A stretch of DNA of 22,775 nucleotides from an uncultured Haemophilus sp. (lineage in GTDB: Bacteria; Pseudomonadota; Gammaproteobacteria; Enterobacterales; Pasteurellaceae): positions 1 through 22,775 of the forward strand of contig NZ_CALJRX010000128.1 of NCBI RefSeq assembly GCF_937976265.1. The letters are read 5' to 3'. Every line of letters starts with the position of its first letter. Position 1 is the first letter of the stretch. A program made the translations under genes and the position numbers. The notes below the pieces were generated by a model, which saw nothing but the letters and a program-made list of their open reading frames with translations, was not told the DNA's origin and made no database searches. Positions 7,600 through 15,256 of the stretch are shown one piece after another.

Positions 7600-8321
7600 T
7601 GGCTGAATTAAGCTACGAAGAAGAACTGCGCTATAACCGCCAAATCATCTTAAAAGCGGTTGATTTTGACGGGCAAGAAAAGCTGAAAGACAGCCGAATG
7701 TTAATTGTCGGTCTGGGCGGTTTAGGCTGTGCGGCAAGTCAATATCTTGCCGCCGCTGGCGTGGGTCATTTAACCTTGTTGGATTTCGACACCGTATCGC
7801 TTTCTAATTTGCAACGTCAGGTATTACATACCGATAGCCGATTAAATATGCCTAAAGTGGAATCGGCAAAAATCGCGTTACAACAGATTAATCCACACGT
7901 CGAAATTGAAACCATCAATGCACAACTTTCCGAAGAAAAACTCGCGGAAATCATACCGCACTTTGATGTGATATTAGATTGTACCGATAACGTGGATATT
8001 CGTAATGCGCTCGATCGTGGGTGCGAACAAGCGAAGATCCCGCTTGTTTCTGGTGCGGCAATTCGTTTAGAAGGACAGGTTTCCGTCTTTACTTATGAAC
8101 CCAATACCCCAACCTATCGCCAACTTAGCCAACTCTTTGGACAAAATGTTTTAAGTTGTGTAGAGGCGGGCGTACTGGCGCCAATTGTGGGTGTTGTCGG
8201 TTCAATTCAAGCCTTAGAAGCCATCAAAGTGCGGTTAAAAATCGGCTCAAATTTATGTGGACGTTTATTGTTAATCGATGGATTAACCATGCGTGTCCGA
8301 GAAATGAAATTGCCCGTTTAA
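7599..8321 (+). CDS. moeB: Molybdopterin-synthase adenylyltransferase MoeB, zinc-site cysteines absent
   Basis: Adenylates the C-terminal glycine of MoaD so that it can receive sulfur for molybdopterin. It is an E1-like Rossmann enzyme. The 240 residues include the nucleotide loop VGLGGLGCAASQYLA, DFDTVSLSNLQRQ, LDCTDN and CVEAGVLAP with C187 kept at the same number as in E. coli. The zinc site is gone: E. coli C172 and C175 (CYRC) are T172 and Q175 here (TYRQ), and the protein ends at MKLPV, nine residues short, before the second cysteine pair (C244, C247 in E. coli). So it probably folds without structural zinc. It is coupled to moeA by a one-base overlap. Uptake signals lie at 7955 and 8227. 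Confidence 0.93.
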   Translation: MAELSYEEELRYNRQIILKAVDFDGQEKLKDSRMLIVGLGGLGCAASQYLAAAGVGHLTLLDFDTVSLSNLQRQVLHTDSRLNMPKVESAKIALQQINPHVEIETINAQLSEEKLAEIIPHFDVILDCTDNVDIRNALDRGCEQAKIPLVSGAAIRLEGQVSVFTYEPNTPTYRQLSQLFGQNVLSCVEAGVLAPIVGVVGSIQALEAIKVRLKIGSNLCGRLLLIDGLTMRVREMKLPV

Positions 8322-8401
8322 GTTTTCTCTTAACATTTAGGCAGGCAGAAAGTTTGTCTAAACAAACCATTATTATGACTTAGCATTGAAACAACCAACA
8401 T

Positions 8402-8665
8402 ATGGGTAATATTATCTTTGAATGTTTTTTCCGTTTATTTTTTGAAGGGTTATTTGAATTTCTATTCAATAAATATTCCAAATTAAGCTGGGGATTATGG
8501 TGTGCATTTTCCCTACTATTTGGTTTCTATTTCTTTGCTTTCCTTAATATGAACAAATCTGCTTGGGTAATTTGTTTATTAGCTATTCTAGCTGGTGGAC
8601 TTACGATGCTTATTACCCTATTCTTCGTCTTTTTAATTGAAAAATTGATATTGAGGAAAAAATAA
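8402..8665 (+). CDS. Small hydrophobic protein of unknown function
   Basis: I do not recognise this family. The 87-residue product is rich in Phe and Leu. It has an amphipathic start (IIFECFFRLFFEGLFEFLF), a likely membrane helix at about 29-48 (WGLWCAFSLLFGFYFFAF), a second at about 55-80 (WVICLLAILAGGLTMLITLFFVFLIE), and a basic tail LILRKK. No clear ribosome site precedes ATG. It sits 80 bases after moeB and 227 bases before yedE, and need not belong with either. Stronger AT-richness than its neighbours suggests either an acquired gene or a chance open frame. A membrane protein with two helices is the best guess. Confidence 0.5.
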   Translation: MGNIIFECFFRLFFEGLFEFLFNKYSKLSWGLWCAFSLLFGFYFFAFLNMNKSAWVICLLAILAGGLTMLITLFFVFLIEKLILRKK

Positions 8666-8847
8666 GTGTTATAGATTGACTTCATTCTCTCATCTTAAAA
8701 CTTAAAATTACCCACAAATAATTATCCCTCCCCTCGTGCATTACCCAAAAACAAATGCTATTATCTTGCTCGACAATTCCTTTGTCTTATATCGCAAGTT
8801 TTGTGTATAGGAAAATGGCAGACACTTCAAAAATCTCTTCATTTTAT

Positions 8848-8856
8848 ACCGCACTT
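8848..8856. other. Uptake signal (representative intergenic copy)
   Basis: ACCGCACTT in the 227-base gap before yedE. Exact cores seen elsewhere begin at 4289, 6642, 7350, 7955, 8227, 10438, 10457, 12254, 13672, 14001, 14451, 15628, 18527, 19537 and 19566. This 9-base signal is recognised in DNA uptake by naturally competent Haemophilus. None occurs before 4289 or after 19574. The gap otherwise shows nothing I can name. Confidence 0.85.
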
Positions 8857-8892
8857 GCAAATCATCATTTCATTTTAAGGATTTACTCACTC

Positions 8893-10116
8893 ATGAAAGA
8901 GATTTTGCAGCAATTTAAACAAAATTATCTGATCAAATACTGGAATCCTGTCGCGGCAGTTATTGCTGCGGGGCTCATTTCAGCTTATTACTTTGGGGTA
9001 ACTGGCACTTATTGGGCGGTTACGGGGGAATTTACCCGTTGGGGTGGTCACGCTTTGCAAGCGCTAGGCGTCGATGTGTCCGACTGGAGCTATTATAAAA
9101 TTATCGGCATGCAAGGCACGATCTTCACCCGTATTGATGGCGTGATGATTTTAGGTATGTTCGCGGGATGTATTTCTGCTGCACTTTGGGCAAACAACGT
9201 GAAATGGCGTAATCAACCGCACAAACGTCGTATTGTTCAAGCCCTCATTGGTGGTGCATTAGCCGGTTTCGGTGCACGTTTAGCAATGGGCTGTAACCTT
9301 GCCTCTCTCTTCACCGGTATTCCACAATTTTCGGTTCACGCCTGGTTCTTTACTATTGCCACTGCCGTAGGTACTTATGCAGGGGTAAAAGTCACCTTAC
9401 TTCCGATGTTCCGCGTGAAATTAGAATTGAAAAAAGGCGCGGCAAAATTACAAGAAAGTGACCCGAAACAAGCGAGTCGTCGTTTTTGGATTGGTATGAT
9501 AATCTTTTTTGCTTACCTGATTGCTTCACTTTATGTGATGACAAACTCCATTAAACTGGGTTTTGCGATGCTTTGTGGGTTAGCTTTTGGCTTATTAATT
9601 GAACGTGCTCAAATTTGCTTTACTTCTGCCTTCCGTGATTTATGGGTAACGGGTCGCGCTTATATGGCAAAAGCGATTATCTTCGGTATTATCGTGGGTA
9701 CGCTTGGCGTATTCAGCTACATTCAATTAGGTGTGCCAGCTAAAATCATGTGGGCAGGCCCAAATGCCATTATCGGTGGTTTATTATTCGGTTTTGGTAT
9801 TGTATTAGCAGGCGGATGTGAAACCGGTTGGATGTACCGTTCAATGGAAGGTCAAGTTCACTTTATGTGGGTAGGCGTGGGTAATGTTGTTGGCTCAACC
9901 TATTTAGCCTACGCATGGGACGATCTTGCCCCTGTGCTTGCGTTAGATTACGAAAAACTTAACTTATTGAAATCCTTTGGCCCTGTTGGCGGTTTATTAG
10001 TGAATTATGGCTTGCTTATTCTTTGCTTAATCGCTGTCGTTTGGTGGGAACGCCACTTCCTGAAAAAAGCCAAAGCAAAAATTGCGGCAGCAAATCCACA
10101 AGCTTGTGGCTGCTAA
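8893..10116 (+). CDS. yedE: YeeE/YedE family membrane transporter, probable sulfur/selenium compound permease
   Basis: A multi-spanning inner-membrane protein of the YeeE/YedE (TsuA-like) family; YeeE takes up thiosulfate, and YedE is linked by comparative genomics to selenium metabolism. I start at MKEILQQFKQNYLIKYWNP, which aligns with E. coli YedE and follows AAGGA; the frame is open 46 codons further upstream with no support. Length is 407 (E. coli 401). Conserved cysteine motifs in membrane segments are ARLAMGCNLASLFTGIPQF, RAQICFTSAFRD and LAGGCETGWMYR, which in the TsuA structure line the substrate path. The C-terminus carries an extra CGC. It lies 41 bases before yedF, a pairing seen in many bacteria. 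Confidence 0.92.
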   Translation: MKEILQQFKQNYLIKYWNPVAAVIAAGLISAYYFGVTGTYWAVTGEFTRWGGHALQALGVDVSDWSYYKIIGMQGTIFTRIDGVMILGMFAGCISAALWANNVKWRNQPHKRRIVQALIGGALAGFGARLAMGCNLASLFTGIPQFSVHAWFFTIATAVGTYAGVKVTLLPMFRVKLELKKGAAKLQESDPKQASRRFWIGMIIFFAYLIASLYVMTNSIKLGFAMLCGLAFGLLIERAQICFTSAFRDLWVTGRAYMAKAIIFGIIVGTLGVFSYIQLGVPAKIMWAGPNAIIGGLLFGFGIVLAGGCETGWMYRSMEGQVHFMWVGVGNVVGSTYLAYAWDDLAPVLALDYEKLNLLKSFGPVGGLLVNYGLLILCLIAVVWWERHFLKKAKAKIAAANPQACGC

Positions 10117-10157
10117 TTAAATATTAACGAATTCATTCAAAAAAAGAGGACATTATT

Positions 10158-10427
10158 ATGGCATTTACTGTTGTTCAAAAATTAGATAAAGATCCAAAAG
10201 ACATCACCCCAGACTACACGTTAGATACACTAGGTGAACCTTGCCCGTATCCAGCGATCGTGATGCTCGAAACCATGCCTCAATTACAAAAAGGCGAAAT
10301 TTTAGAGCTATTAAGTGACTGTGCTCAATCTATCAACAACATTCCTGTTGATACTAAAAACCACGGTTACACTCTATTAAGCGTAGAACAAGATGGCACC
10401 AAATTACGCTATTTGATTCAACGTTAA
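10158..10427 (+). CDS. yedF: YedF, TusA/SirA-family sulfur (selenium) carrier protein
   Basis: An 89-residue TusA-fold protein with an N-terminal extension of about 12 residues over E. coli YedF (77). The core DTLGEPCPYPAIVMLETMPQLQKGEILELLSDC contains the family Cys-Pro-x-Pro motif (CPYP), whose cysteine carries persulfide or a selenium adduct in relatives. PQ-GEILE-SDC-QSINNIP-D--NHGYT is shared with E. coli YedF. A strong ribosome site (AGAGG) sets the start. It follows yedE and probably receives what that transporter imports, which is inference from repeated co-occurrence. Confidence 0.92.
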   Translation: MAFTVVQKLDKDPKDITPDYTLDTLGEPCPYPAIVMLETMPQLQKGEILELLSDCAQSINNIPVDTKNHGYTLLSVEQDGTKLRYLIQR

Positions 10428-10437
10428 TGTAAAAAAA

Positions 10438-10465
10438 ACCGCACTTTAATCTCTCAAAGTGCGGT
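10438..10465. terminator. Inverted pair of uptake signals acting as bidirectional terminator
   Basis: ACCGCACTTT and AAAGTGCGGT form a perfect 10-base stem around AATCTCTC, flanked by a run of A on the left and CAATTTTACTT on the right. It lies between convergent yedF and pntB. Each arm is a full Haemophilus uptake core, and such pairs are known to double as terminators in this family. Confidence 0.85.
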
Positions 10466-10487
10466 CAATTTTACTTCAGTTTTTTGC

Positions 10488-11867
10488 TTATTTGTTTAAT
10501 GCAGTAAGAATGTCATCAACACGTTCTTTTGCATCACCAAAGAGCATTTGAGTGTTTTCTTTGAAGAATAATGGGTTTTGAACGCCTGCATATCCCACCG
10601 CCATCGAGCGTTTGAATACGATAACGTTTTGAGCTTTCCATACTTCTAACACTGGCATACCGGCGATTGGGCTGTTTGGATCTTCCATTGCAGCTGGGTT
10701 TACGGTATCGTTTGCACCGATAACCAATACCACATCGGTATCCGCGAAATCATCATTGATTTCATCCATTTCAAGCACGATGTCATAAGGCACTTTCGCT
10801 TCTGCTAAAAGTACGTTCATATGACCCGGTAAACGACCTGCAACAGGGTGAATACCGAAACGCACGTTAATACCACGCTCACGCAATTTTGCTGTAATTT
10901 CCGCAACTGGATATTGTGCTTGCGCTACCGCCATACCATATCCTGGCGTGATGATCACAGAGCTTGCATTTTTGAGCAATTCAGCCACTTCTTCTGCGGT
11001 TGTTTCACGGTGTTCGCCTTGTTCTTCATCAGAAGACACTTGAACATCATTACCAAAACCACCTGCGATAACGCTGATGAATGAGCGGTTCATTGCTTTA
11101 CACATAATGTAAGAAAGAATCGCACCAGAAGAACCCACTAATGCACCGGTGACGATAAGCAAGTCATTGCTTAACATGAAACCTGCTGCAGCCGCTGCCC
11201 AACCAGAATAAGAGTTAAGCATTGAAACCACAACCGGCATATCCGCACCACCGATAGATGCCACTAAGTGCCAGCCGAATGCAAGAGCAATCGCGGTCAT
11301 GAGTAACACTGGGAAGATATTATCTGGGTTGTTTAAGAATGCCACCATCAAGAAAGCTGAAACCACTAATGCCGCTAAATTTAATTTATGGCGATGTGGC
11401 AACATTAATGCTTTTGAATTGATTTTGCCGCTTAATTTACCGAATGCCACGATAGAACCCGTGAATGTTACCGCACCGATGAAGATCCCTAAGAATACTT
11501 CAACGTTATGGATATTCATTAACACAGGATCAGTTTCGTGTGTTAAACCGTAGCTGTTAAAGCCTACGAGCACAGCTGCTAAACCTACAAAGCTATGAAG
11601 GATCGCAACGAGTTCAGGCATTTCAGTCATTTCAACTTTTAATGCGCGTTGAATACCAATCACGCCACCGATAATCATCGCAATGATGATCCATAATGTG
11701 CCTTCAGATTGTGGGCCGAAAATGGTTGCAACAAGGGCAATTGTCATACCGACAATACCATACCAACAACCGGCTTTTGCCGTTTCATGTTTAGAAAGAC
11801 CGGCTAAGCTCATAATGAAAAGTAATGCAGCGATAATATAGGCTGCTTGTACTAAACCTTCAGACAT
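10488..11867 (-). CDS. pntB: NAD(P) transhydrogenase subunit beta
   Basis: Together with PntA it couples hydride transfer between NADH and NADP+ to proton entry, making NADPH at the inner membrane. The 459 residues (E. coli 462) have about nine membrane helices in the first ~270, including GGADMPVVVSMLNSYSGWAAAAAGFML. A C-terminal NADP(H)-binding domain contains VIITPGYGMAVAQAQYPV from about residue 303, then RFGIHPVAGRLPGHMNVLLAEA, DVVLVIGANDTVNPAA and VFKRSMAVGYAGVQNPLFF. It starts 10 bases after the pntA stop, with AAGGAG adjoining that stop, so the two are translationally coupled. Confidence 0.97.
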   Translation of the reverse strand: MSEGLVQAAYIIAALLFIMSLAGLSKHETAKAGCWYGIVGMTIALVATIFGPQSEGTLWIIIAMIIGGVIGIQRALKVEMTEMPELVAILHSFVGLAAVLVGFNSYGLTHETDPVLMNIHNVEVFLGIFIGAVTFTGSIVAFGKLSGKINSKALMLPHRHKLNLAALVVSAFLMVAFLNNPDNIFPVLLMTAIALAFGWHLVASIGGADMPVVVSMLNSYSGWAAAAAGFMLSNDLLIVTGALVGSSGAILSYIMCKAMNRSFISVIAGGFGNDVQVSSDEEQGEHRETTAEEVAELLKNASSVIITPGYGMAVAQAQYPVAEITAKLRERGINVRFGIHPVAGRLPGHMNVLLAEAKVPYDIVLEMDEINDDFADTDVVLVIGANDTVNPAAMEDPNSPIAGMPVLEVWKAQNVIVFKRSMAVGYAGVQNPLFFKENTQMLFGDAKERVDDILTALNK

Positions 11868-11877
11868 CGTCTTCTCC

Positions 11878-13419
11878 TTAACCTTTTCTAAACATCGCCA
11901 ACATACGTTGAGTTACACGGAAACCACCAAAGATGTTGATGCTTGCCACCAAGATTGCCACAAAGGCTAATGCATCAATAAAGAAGTTGCCTGTTGGTTG
12001 TCTAATTTGCAGTAATGCACCCACAATGATGATACCTGAAATCGCATTGGTTACCGCCATAAGTGGGGTGTGTAAAGCGTGGCTGACGTTCCAAACCACG
12101 TAGTAACCAACTACACAAGCCAATACGAATACGGTGAAGTGAGAAAGGAATGCCGCTGGCGCCACAGATGCAAGCCAGAGGAATAACACACCTACACCCG
12201 CCATCACACCGTATTTGATGCGAGGATCAGCCGGTTTTTCTTCCTCTTTTTTAACCGCACTTTGTGCCGCTTTCGCTTCTTGTTTTGGTTGTGCTGACAC
12301 TTGGATTTGCGCTGGTGGAATTTCTTCACCATCACGTACCACAGTCACACCGCGTAATACCACATCGTCAAAATCGATATTGATCTTGCCGTCTTTTTCT
12401 TTACAAAGTAGTTTTAATAAATTAACTAAGTTTGTACCGTAAAGTTGGGAAGATTGTGTTGGTAAACGACTTGGGAAATCGGTGTAACCAATGATTTTCA
12501 CTTGGTTTTCAGTGGTTACGATTTTACCTGCTTCAGTGTAAGCACAGTTACCGCCTGTTGCAGCCGCTAAGTCCACCACCACAGAACCTGGTTTCATGGA
12601 ATCAACCATTTCTTTTGTGATTAAGCGTGGGGCTGGTTTACCCGGAATCGCTGCTGTGGTAATAATGATATCCACTTCTTTCGCTTGTTCCGCATAAAGC
12701 TCCATCGCGCGACGGTTAAATTCTTCTGACATCACTTTCGCGTAACCATCGCCACTACCGCCTTCTTCTTTGAAATCAATTTCTAAGAAAGACGCGCCCA
12801 TACTTTGTACTTGTTCTTTTACTTCAGGACGAGAGTCAAAAGCACGTACAATCGCACCAAGGCTATTGGCTGCACCAATCGCGGCAAGACCTGCAACACC
12901 TGCACCAATGACTAACACTTTTGCCGGTGGTACTTTACCTGCCGCCGTAATTTGTCCAGTGAAGAAACTACCAAATTCATGAGCGGCTTCAATCACCGCA
13001 CGATAACCAGAAATATTCGCCATAGAGCTTAATGCATCAAGCGCTTGCGCACGGGAAATACGTGGCACAGAATCCATCGCTAATACATTAATTTTTTTCG
13101 ACGTGAGTTTTTTCATTAAATCCGGATTTTGTGCGCGCCAAATGAAGCTCACAAGTGTTGCACCTTCCTTCATTTGATCAATTTCTGCATCCGTTGGTGG
13201 ATTCACTTTAAAAATCACATCCGAATGCCACACTTCTGAACTTGAGCCAATTTTTGCGCCGGCGTCGATAAATGCTTGGTCTTCAAAACTTGCTTTGAAT
13301 CCCGCATCGTGTTCTACGATGACGTCAAAGCCCAGTTTTAAGATCTGCTGCACCGTTTTTGGCGTCGCCGCCACACGATTTTCGCTCTCAAGCAGTTCTC
13401 TAGGTACACCAATTAACAT
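11878..13419 (-). CDS. pntA: NAD(P) transhydrogenase subunit alpha
   Basis: The NAD(H)-binding subunit. Residues 1-~375 form the cytosolic alanine-dehydrogenase-like domain, with GVPRELLESENRVAATP at the start, the nucleotide loop VIGAGVAGLAA near residue 170 and RAFDSRPEVKEQVQSMGA. A charged linker (QPKQEAKAAQSAVKKEEEKPAD) follows at about 378-400, then four membrane helices to residue 513 (E. coli 510). AGAGGGAAACATTT precedes the start. An uptake signal (12254-12262) lies exactly in the linker, where it encodes QSAV. It is the first gene of the pntA-pntB unit, with a 307-base leader region upstream. Confidence 0.97.
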   Translation of the reverse strand: MLIGVPRELLESENRVAATPKTVQQILKLGFDVIVEHDAGFKASFEDQAFIDAGAKIGSSSEVWHSDVIFKVNPPTDAEIDQMKEGATLVSFIWRAQNPDLMKKLTSKKINVLAMDSVPRISRAQALDALSSMANISGYRAVIEAAHEFGSFFTGQITAAGKVPPAKVLVIGAGVAGLAAIGAANSLGAIVRAFDSRPEVKEQVQSMGASFLEIDFKEEGGSGDGYAKVMSEEFNRRAMELYAEQAKEVDIIITTAAIPGKPAPRLITKEMVDSMKPGSVVVDLAAATGGNCAYTEAGKIVTTENQVKIIGYTDFPSRLPTQSSQLYGTNLVNLLKLLCKEKDGKINIDFDDVVLRGVTVVRDGEEIPPAQIQVSAQPKQEAKAAQSAVKKEEEKPADPRIKYGVMAGVGVLFLWLASVAPAAFLSHFTVFVLACVVGYYVVWNVSHALHTPLMAVTNAISGIIIVGALLQIRQPTGNFFIDALAFVAILVASINIFGGFRVTQRMLAMFRKG

Positions 13420-13560
13420 AAATGTTTCCCTCTGGTTGATGAAATTTCAGACAAACTCACGCCTGTCCCTGTCTCTTAAATGACAAAAAGTCATGCGACG
13501 ATAAATGTATCACTTATTAAGGTTATTTGGGGAATTTTTTTAACTGGTTTTACAAGATAT

Positions 13561-13576
13561 TGTGATAGGGATCATA
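13561..13576. promoter_or_regulatory. CRP- or FNR-like binding site upstream of pntA
   Basis: TGTGATAGGGATCATA matches the CRP pattern TGTGA-N6-TCACA at 9 of 10 positions. Offset by two, TGAT-N4-ATCA also fits the core of an FNR site. It lies about 142 bases before pntA. Either regulator would suit a gene balancing NADH and NADPH. Spotted by eye only. Confidence 0.35.
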
Positions 13577-13698
13577 AAAGAATCGAGATAAACGCGTAGG
13601 GTGTTTAACTTTTAGCCTAACGCAATGATTATTCATCCGAAACTGACTAATCAAAAATAGATGAAAAACTGACCGCACTTAGATTCAAAGGAAATAAA

Positions 13699-13722
13699 AA
13701 GCCCGATATGATTATCGGGCTT
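13699..13722 (-). terminator. Rho-independent terminator of tldD
   Basis: Read on the minus strand, AAGCCCGATA and TATCGGGCTT form a perfect 10-base stem with a 4-base loop, followed by TTTATTTCC. It begins 5 bases after the tldD stop codon. Confidence 0.9.
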
Positions 13723-13726
13723 ATGT

Positions 13727-15175
13727 TTAATTGGTTCCACCAACGGTAATTTCATCTATTTTCAAGGCTGGCTGACCAACGCCGACCGGCACGCTTTGGC
13801 CATCTTTGCCGCATACACCAATACCAAGATCTAAGTCTGTTTTATCTGCAACCATAGAGACTTTTTGCATCACATCGATACCACTGCCAATTAATGTAGC
13901 CCCTTTAACCGGTTTAGTGATTTTGCCTTTTTCAATAAGATAAGCTTCAGATGTCGAGAACACAAATTTACCTGAGGTAATATCCACTTGCCCACCACCG
14001 AAGTGCGGTGCATAAATACCGCGATCTACTGAAGCCACTAAATCTTCAAATTTGCTTTGACCTGCCAACATATAGGTATTCGTCATTCGTGGCATTGGCA
14101 AATGCGCATAAGACTCACGGCGACCATTCCCTGTTGGTTTCACACCCATTAATCGCGCATTAAGTTTATCTTGCATATAGCCTTGCAAAATCCCGTCTTT
14201 GATTAAAACGTTACACTGACTTGGTACACCTTCATCATCAATGGTTAAAGAACCTCGGCGATTTTGTAATGTGCCGTCATCCACAATTGTACATAATGGC
14301 GACGTCACTAACTCACCAATTTTTCCTGTAAATAAAGAGCTTTCTTTGCGGTTGAAATCCCCTTCTAAACCATGCCCCACTGCTTCATGAAGCAATACGC
14401 CAGGCCAACCAGCCCCTAATACTACTGGCATTAATCCTGCTGGCGCAGCGACCGCACTTAAATTCACAAGGGCTTGACGAACTGCCTCTTTTGCAAAATT
14501 AACGGCACGAATGTCCCCATTTACCACGTCAAAGAACCAATCTAAGCCAAAGCGTCCACCTGAACCGCAGCTACCACGCTCACGTTTGCCATCTTCTTCA
14601 ACAAGAACAGAAATAGATAAACGCACAAGCGGGCGAATATCTGCGGCAAGTGTGCCATCTGTTGCGACCACTAATACTTCTTCATAAATCGAGCTTAATG
14701 CTGCAGAAACATGTGTAACGCGAGGATCTTCAGATCGCGCTGTACGATCTACTAAGTGTAATAACTCGATCTTTTTCTCTTTGCTTAAACTTTCTAACGG
14801 ATTAATCGCCACATAACGCTGAACCGCATTCACCGCATTAAATGCTTGAGGCGAAATTAAATTGCCTTCTTTAATTTGTGCAATACCTTTTACGGCCTCT
14901 GCACATTGTTGTAATGACGCTAAGTTAATTTGATCGGAATACGCAAAGCCTGTTTTCTCTCCAGAAACGGCGCGTACACCAACACCGCGATCAATATGAA
15001 AGCCACCTTCTTTAATAATACTGTCTTCTAATACCCAGCTTTCATCTTGGCTTAATTGAAAATAAAGATCCGCATAATCAATATGACGATGCGACATCAC
15101 ATCAAAAATATTAAGCAATGATTGATGCGATAAATTGCTTGGTGCAAGTAAGGTATCTGAAACCTGTTTTAACAT
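13727..15175 (-). CDS. tldD: Metalloprotease TldD
   Basis: TldD with TldE (PmbA) forms a cytosolic zinc metalloprotease that degrades unfolded peptides; in E. coli it matures microcin B17 and degrades the CcdA antitoxin. The catalytic motif HEAVGHGLEGD (HExxxH, H263-H268) is intact. Other conserved stretches are RGVGVRAVSGEKTGFAYSD, GAGWPGVLLHEAVGH, VDDGTLQNRRGSLTIDDEGVPSQ and GGGQVDITSGKFVFSTSEAYLIEKGKI. The start at 15175 (MLKQVSDTLLAPSNLS) has CGGAGAACAA before it and gives 482 residues, against 481 in E. coli; an ATG 12 codons upstream is less likely. The TldE partner is not in the window. Uptake signals lie at 14001 and 14451. Confidence 0.96.
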   Translation of the reverse strand: MLKQVSDTLLAPSNLSHQSLLNIFDVMSHRHIDYADLYFQLSQDESWVLEDSIIKEGGFHIDRGVGVRAVSGEKTGFAYSDQINLASLQQCAEAVKGIAQIKEGNLISPQAFNAVNAVQRYVAINPLESLSKEKKIELLHLVDRTARSEDPRVTHVSAALSSIYEEVLVVATDGTLAADIRPLVRLSISVLVEEDGKRERGSCGSGGRFGLDWFFDVVNGDIRAVNFAKEAVRQALVNLSAVAAPAGLMPVVLGAGWPGVLLHEAVGHGLEGDFNRKESSLFTGKIGELVTSPLCTIVDDGTLQNRRGSLTIDDEGVPSQCNVLIKDGILQGYMQDKLNARLMGVKPTGNGRRESYAHLPMPRMTNTYMLAGQSKFEDLVASVDRGIYAPHFGGGQVDITSGKFVFSTSEAYLIEKGKITKPVKGATLIGSGIDVMQKVSMVADKTDLDLGIGVCGKDGQSVPVGVGQPALKIDEITVGGTN

Positions 15176-15211
15176 TTGTTCTCCGAAATTTATAAAAATT
15201 AATTCTGCCAA

Positions 15212-15246
15212 ATCTCCCCTCGCCCCTCTTTGCTAAAGAGGGAGAT
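15212..15246. repeat. Nested palindromic element between rsmI and tldD
   Basis: CCCTCTTT (15224-15231) and AAAGAGGG (15235-15242) form an 8-base hairpin with a 3-base loop. A second pairing, ATCTCCC (15212-15218) with GGGAGAT (15240-15246), shares the central G residues, so two folds compete. There is no U-tract on the minus strand, so it is a poor terminator. It resembles a small interspersed repeat, but copy number cannot be seen here. Confidence 0.45.
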
Positions 15247-15256
15247 AGTTTTTTGA

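Larger units (their letters stand above)
13420..13726. other. Intergenic region upstream of pntA and after tldD
   Basis: About 300 bases without a gene. It holds the pnt promoter region, a CRP/FNR-like site (13561-13576), one uptake signal (13672-13680) and the tldD terminator (13699-13722). In the pntA leader, TGACAAAAAGTCA (13481-13493) is a small inverted repeat. I could not fix a promoter by eye. Confidence 0.6.

Noticed and set aside
8338..8371. Terminator after moeB
   Set aside because: The possible stems (GTTTG/CAAAC, TTTAGGCA/TGTCTAAA) are short or need G-U pairs, and no U-tract follows.
8156..8383. 75-residue frame overlapping the moeB 3' end
   Set aside because: Mostly an alternative frame of moeB with no own ribosome site. 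I considered a frameshift restoring the missing MoeB C-terminus, but the overlapping frame contains no CxxC tail.
8755..8892. 46-codon N-terminal extension of yedE
   Set aside because: It includes an intergenic uptake signal and has no homology to the family; the start at 8893 aligns with E. coli YedE.
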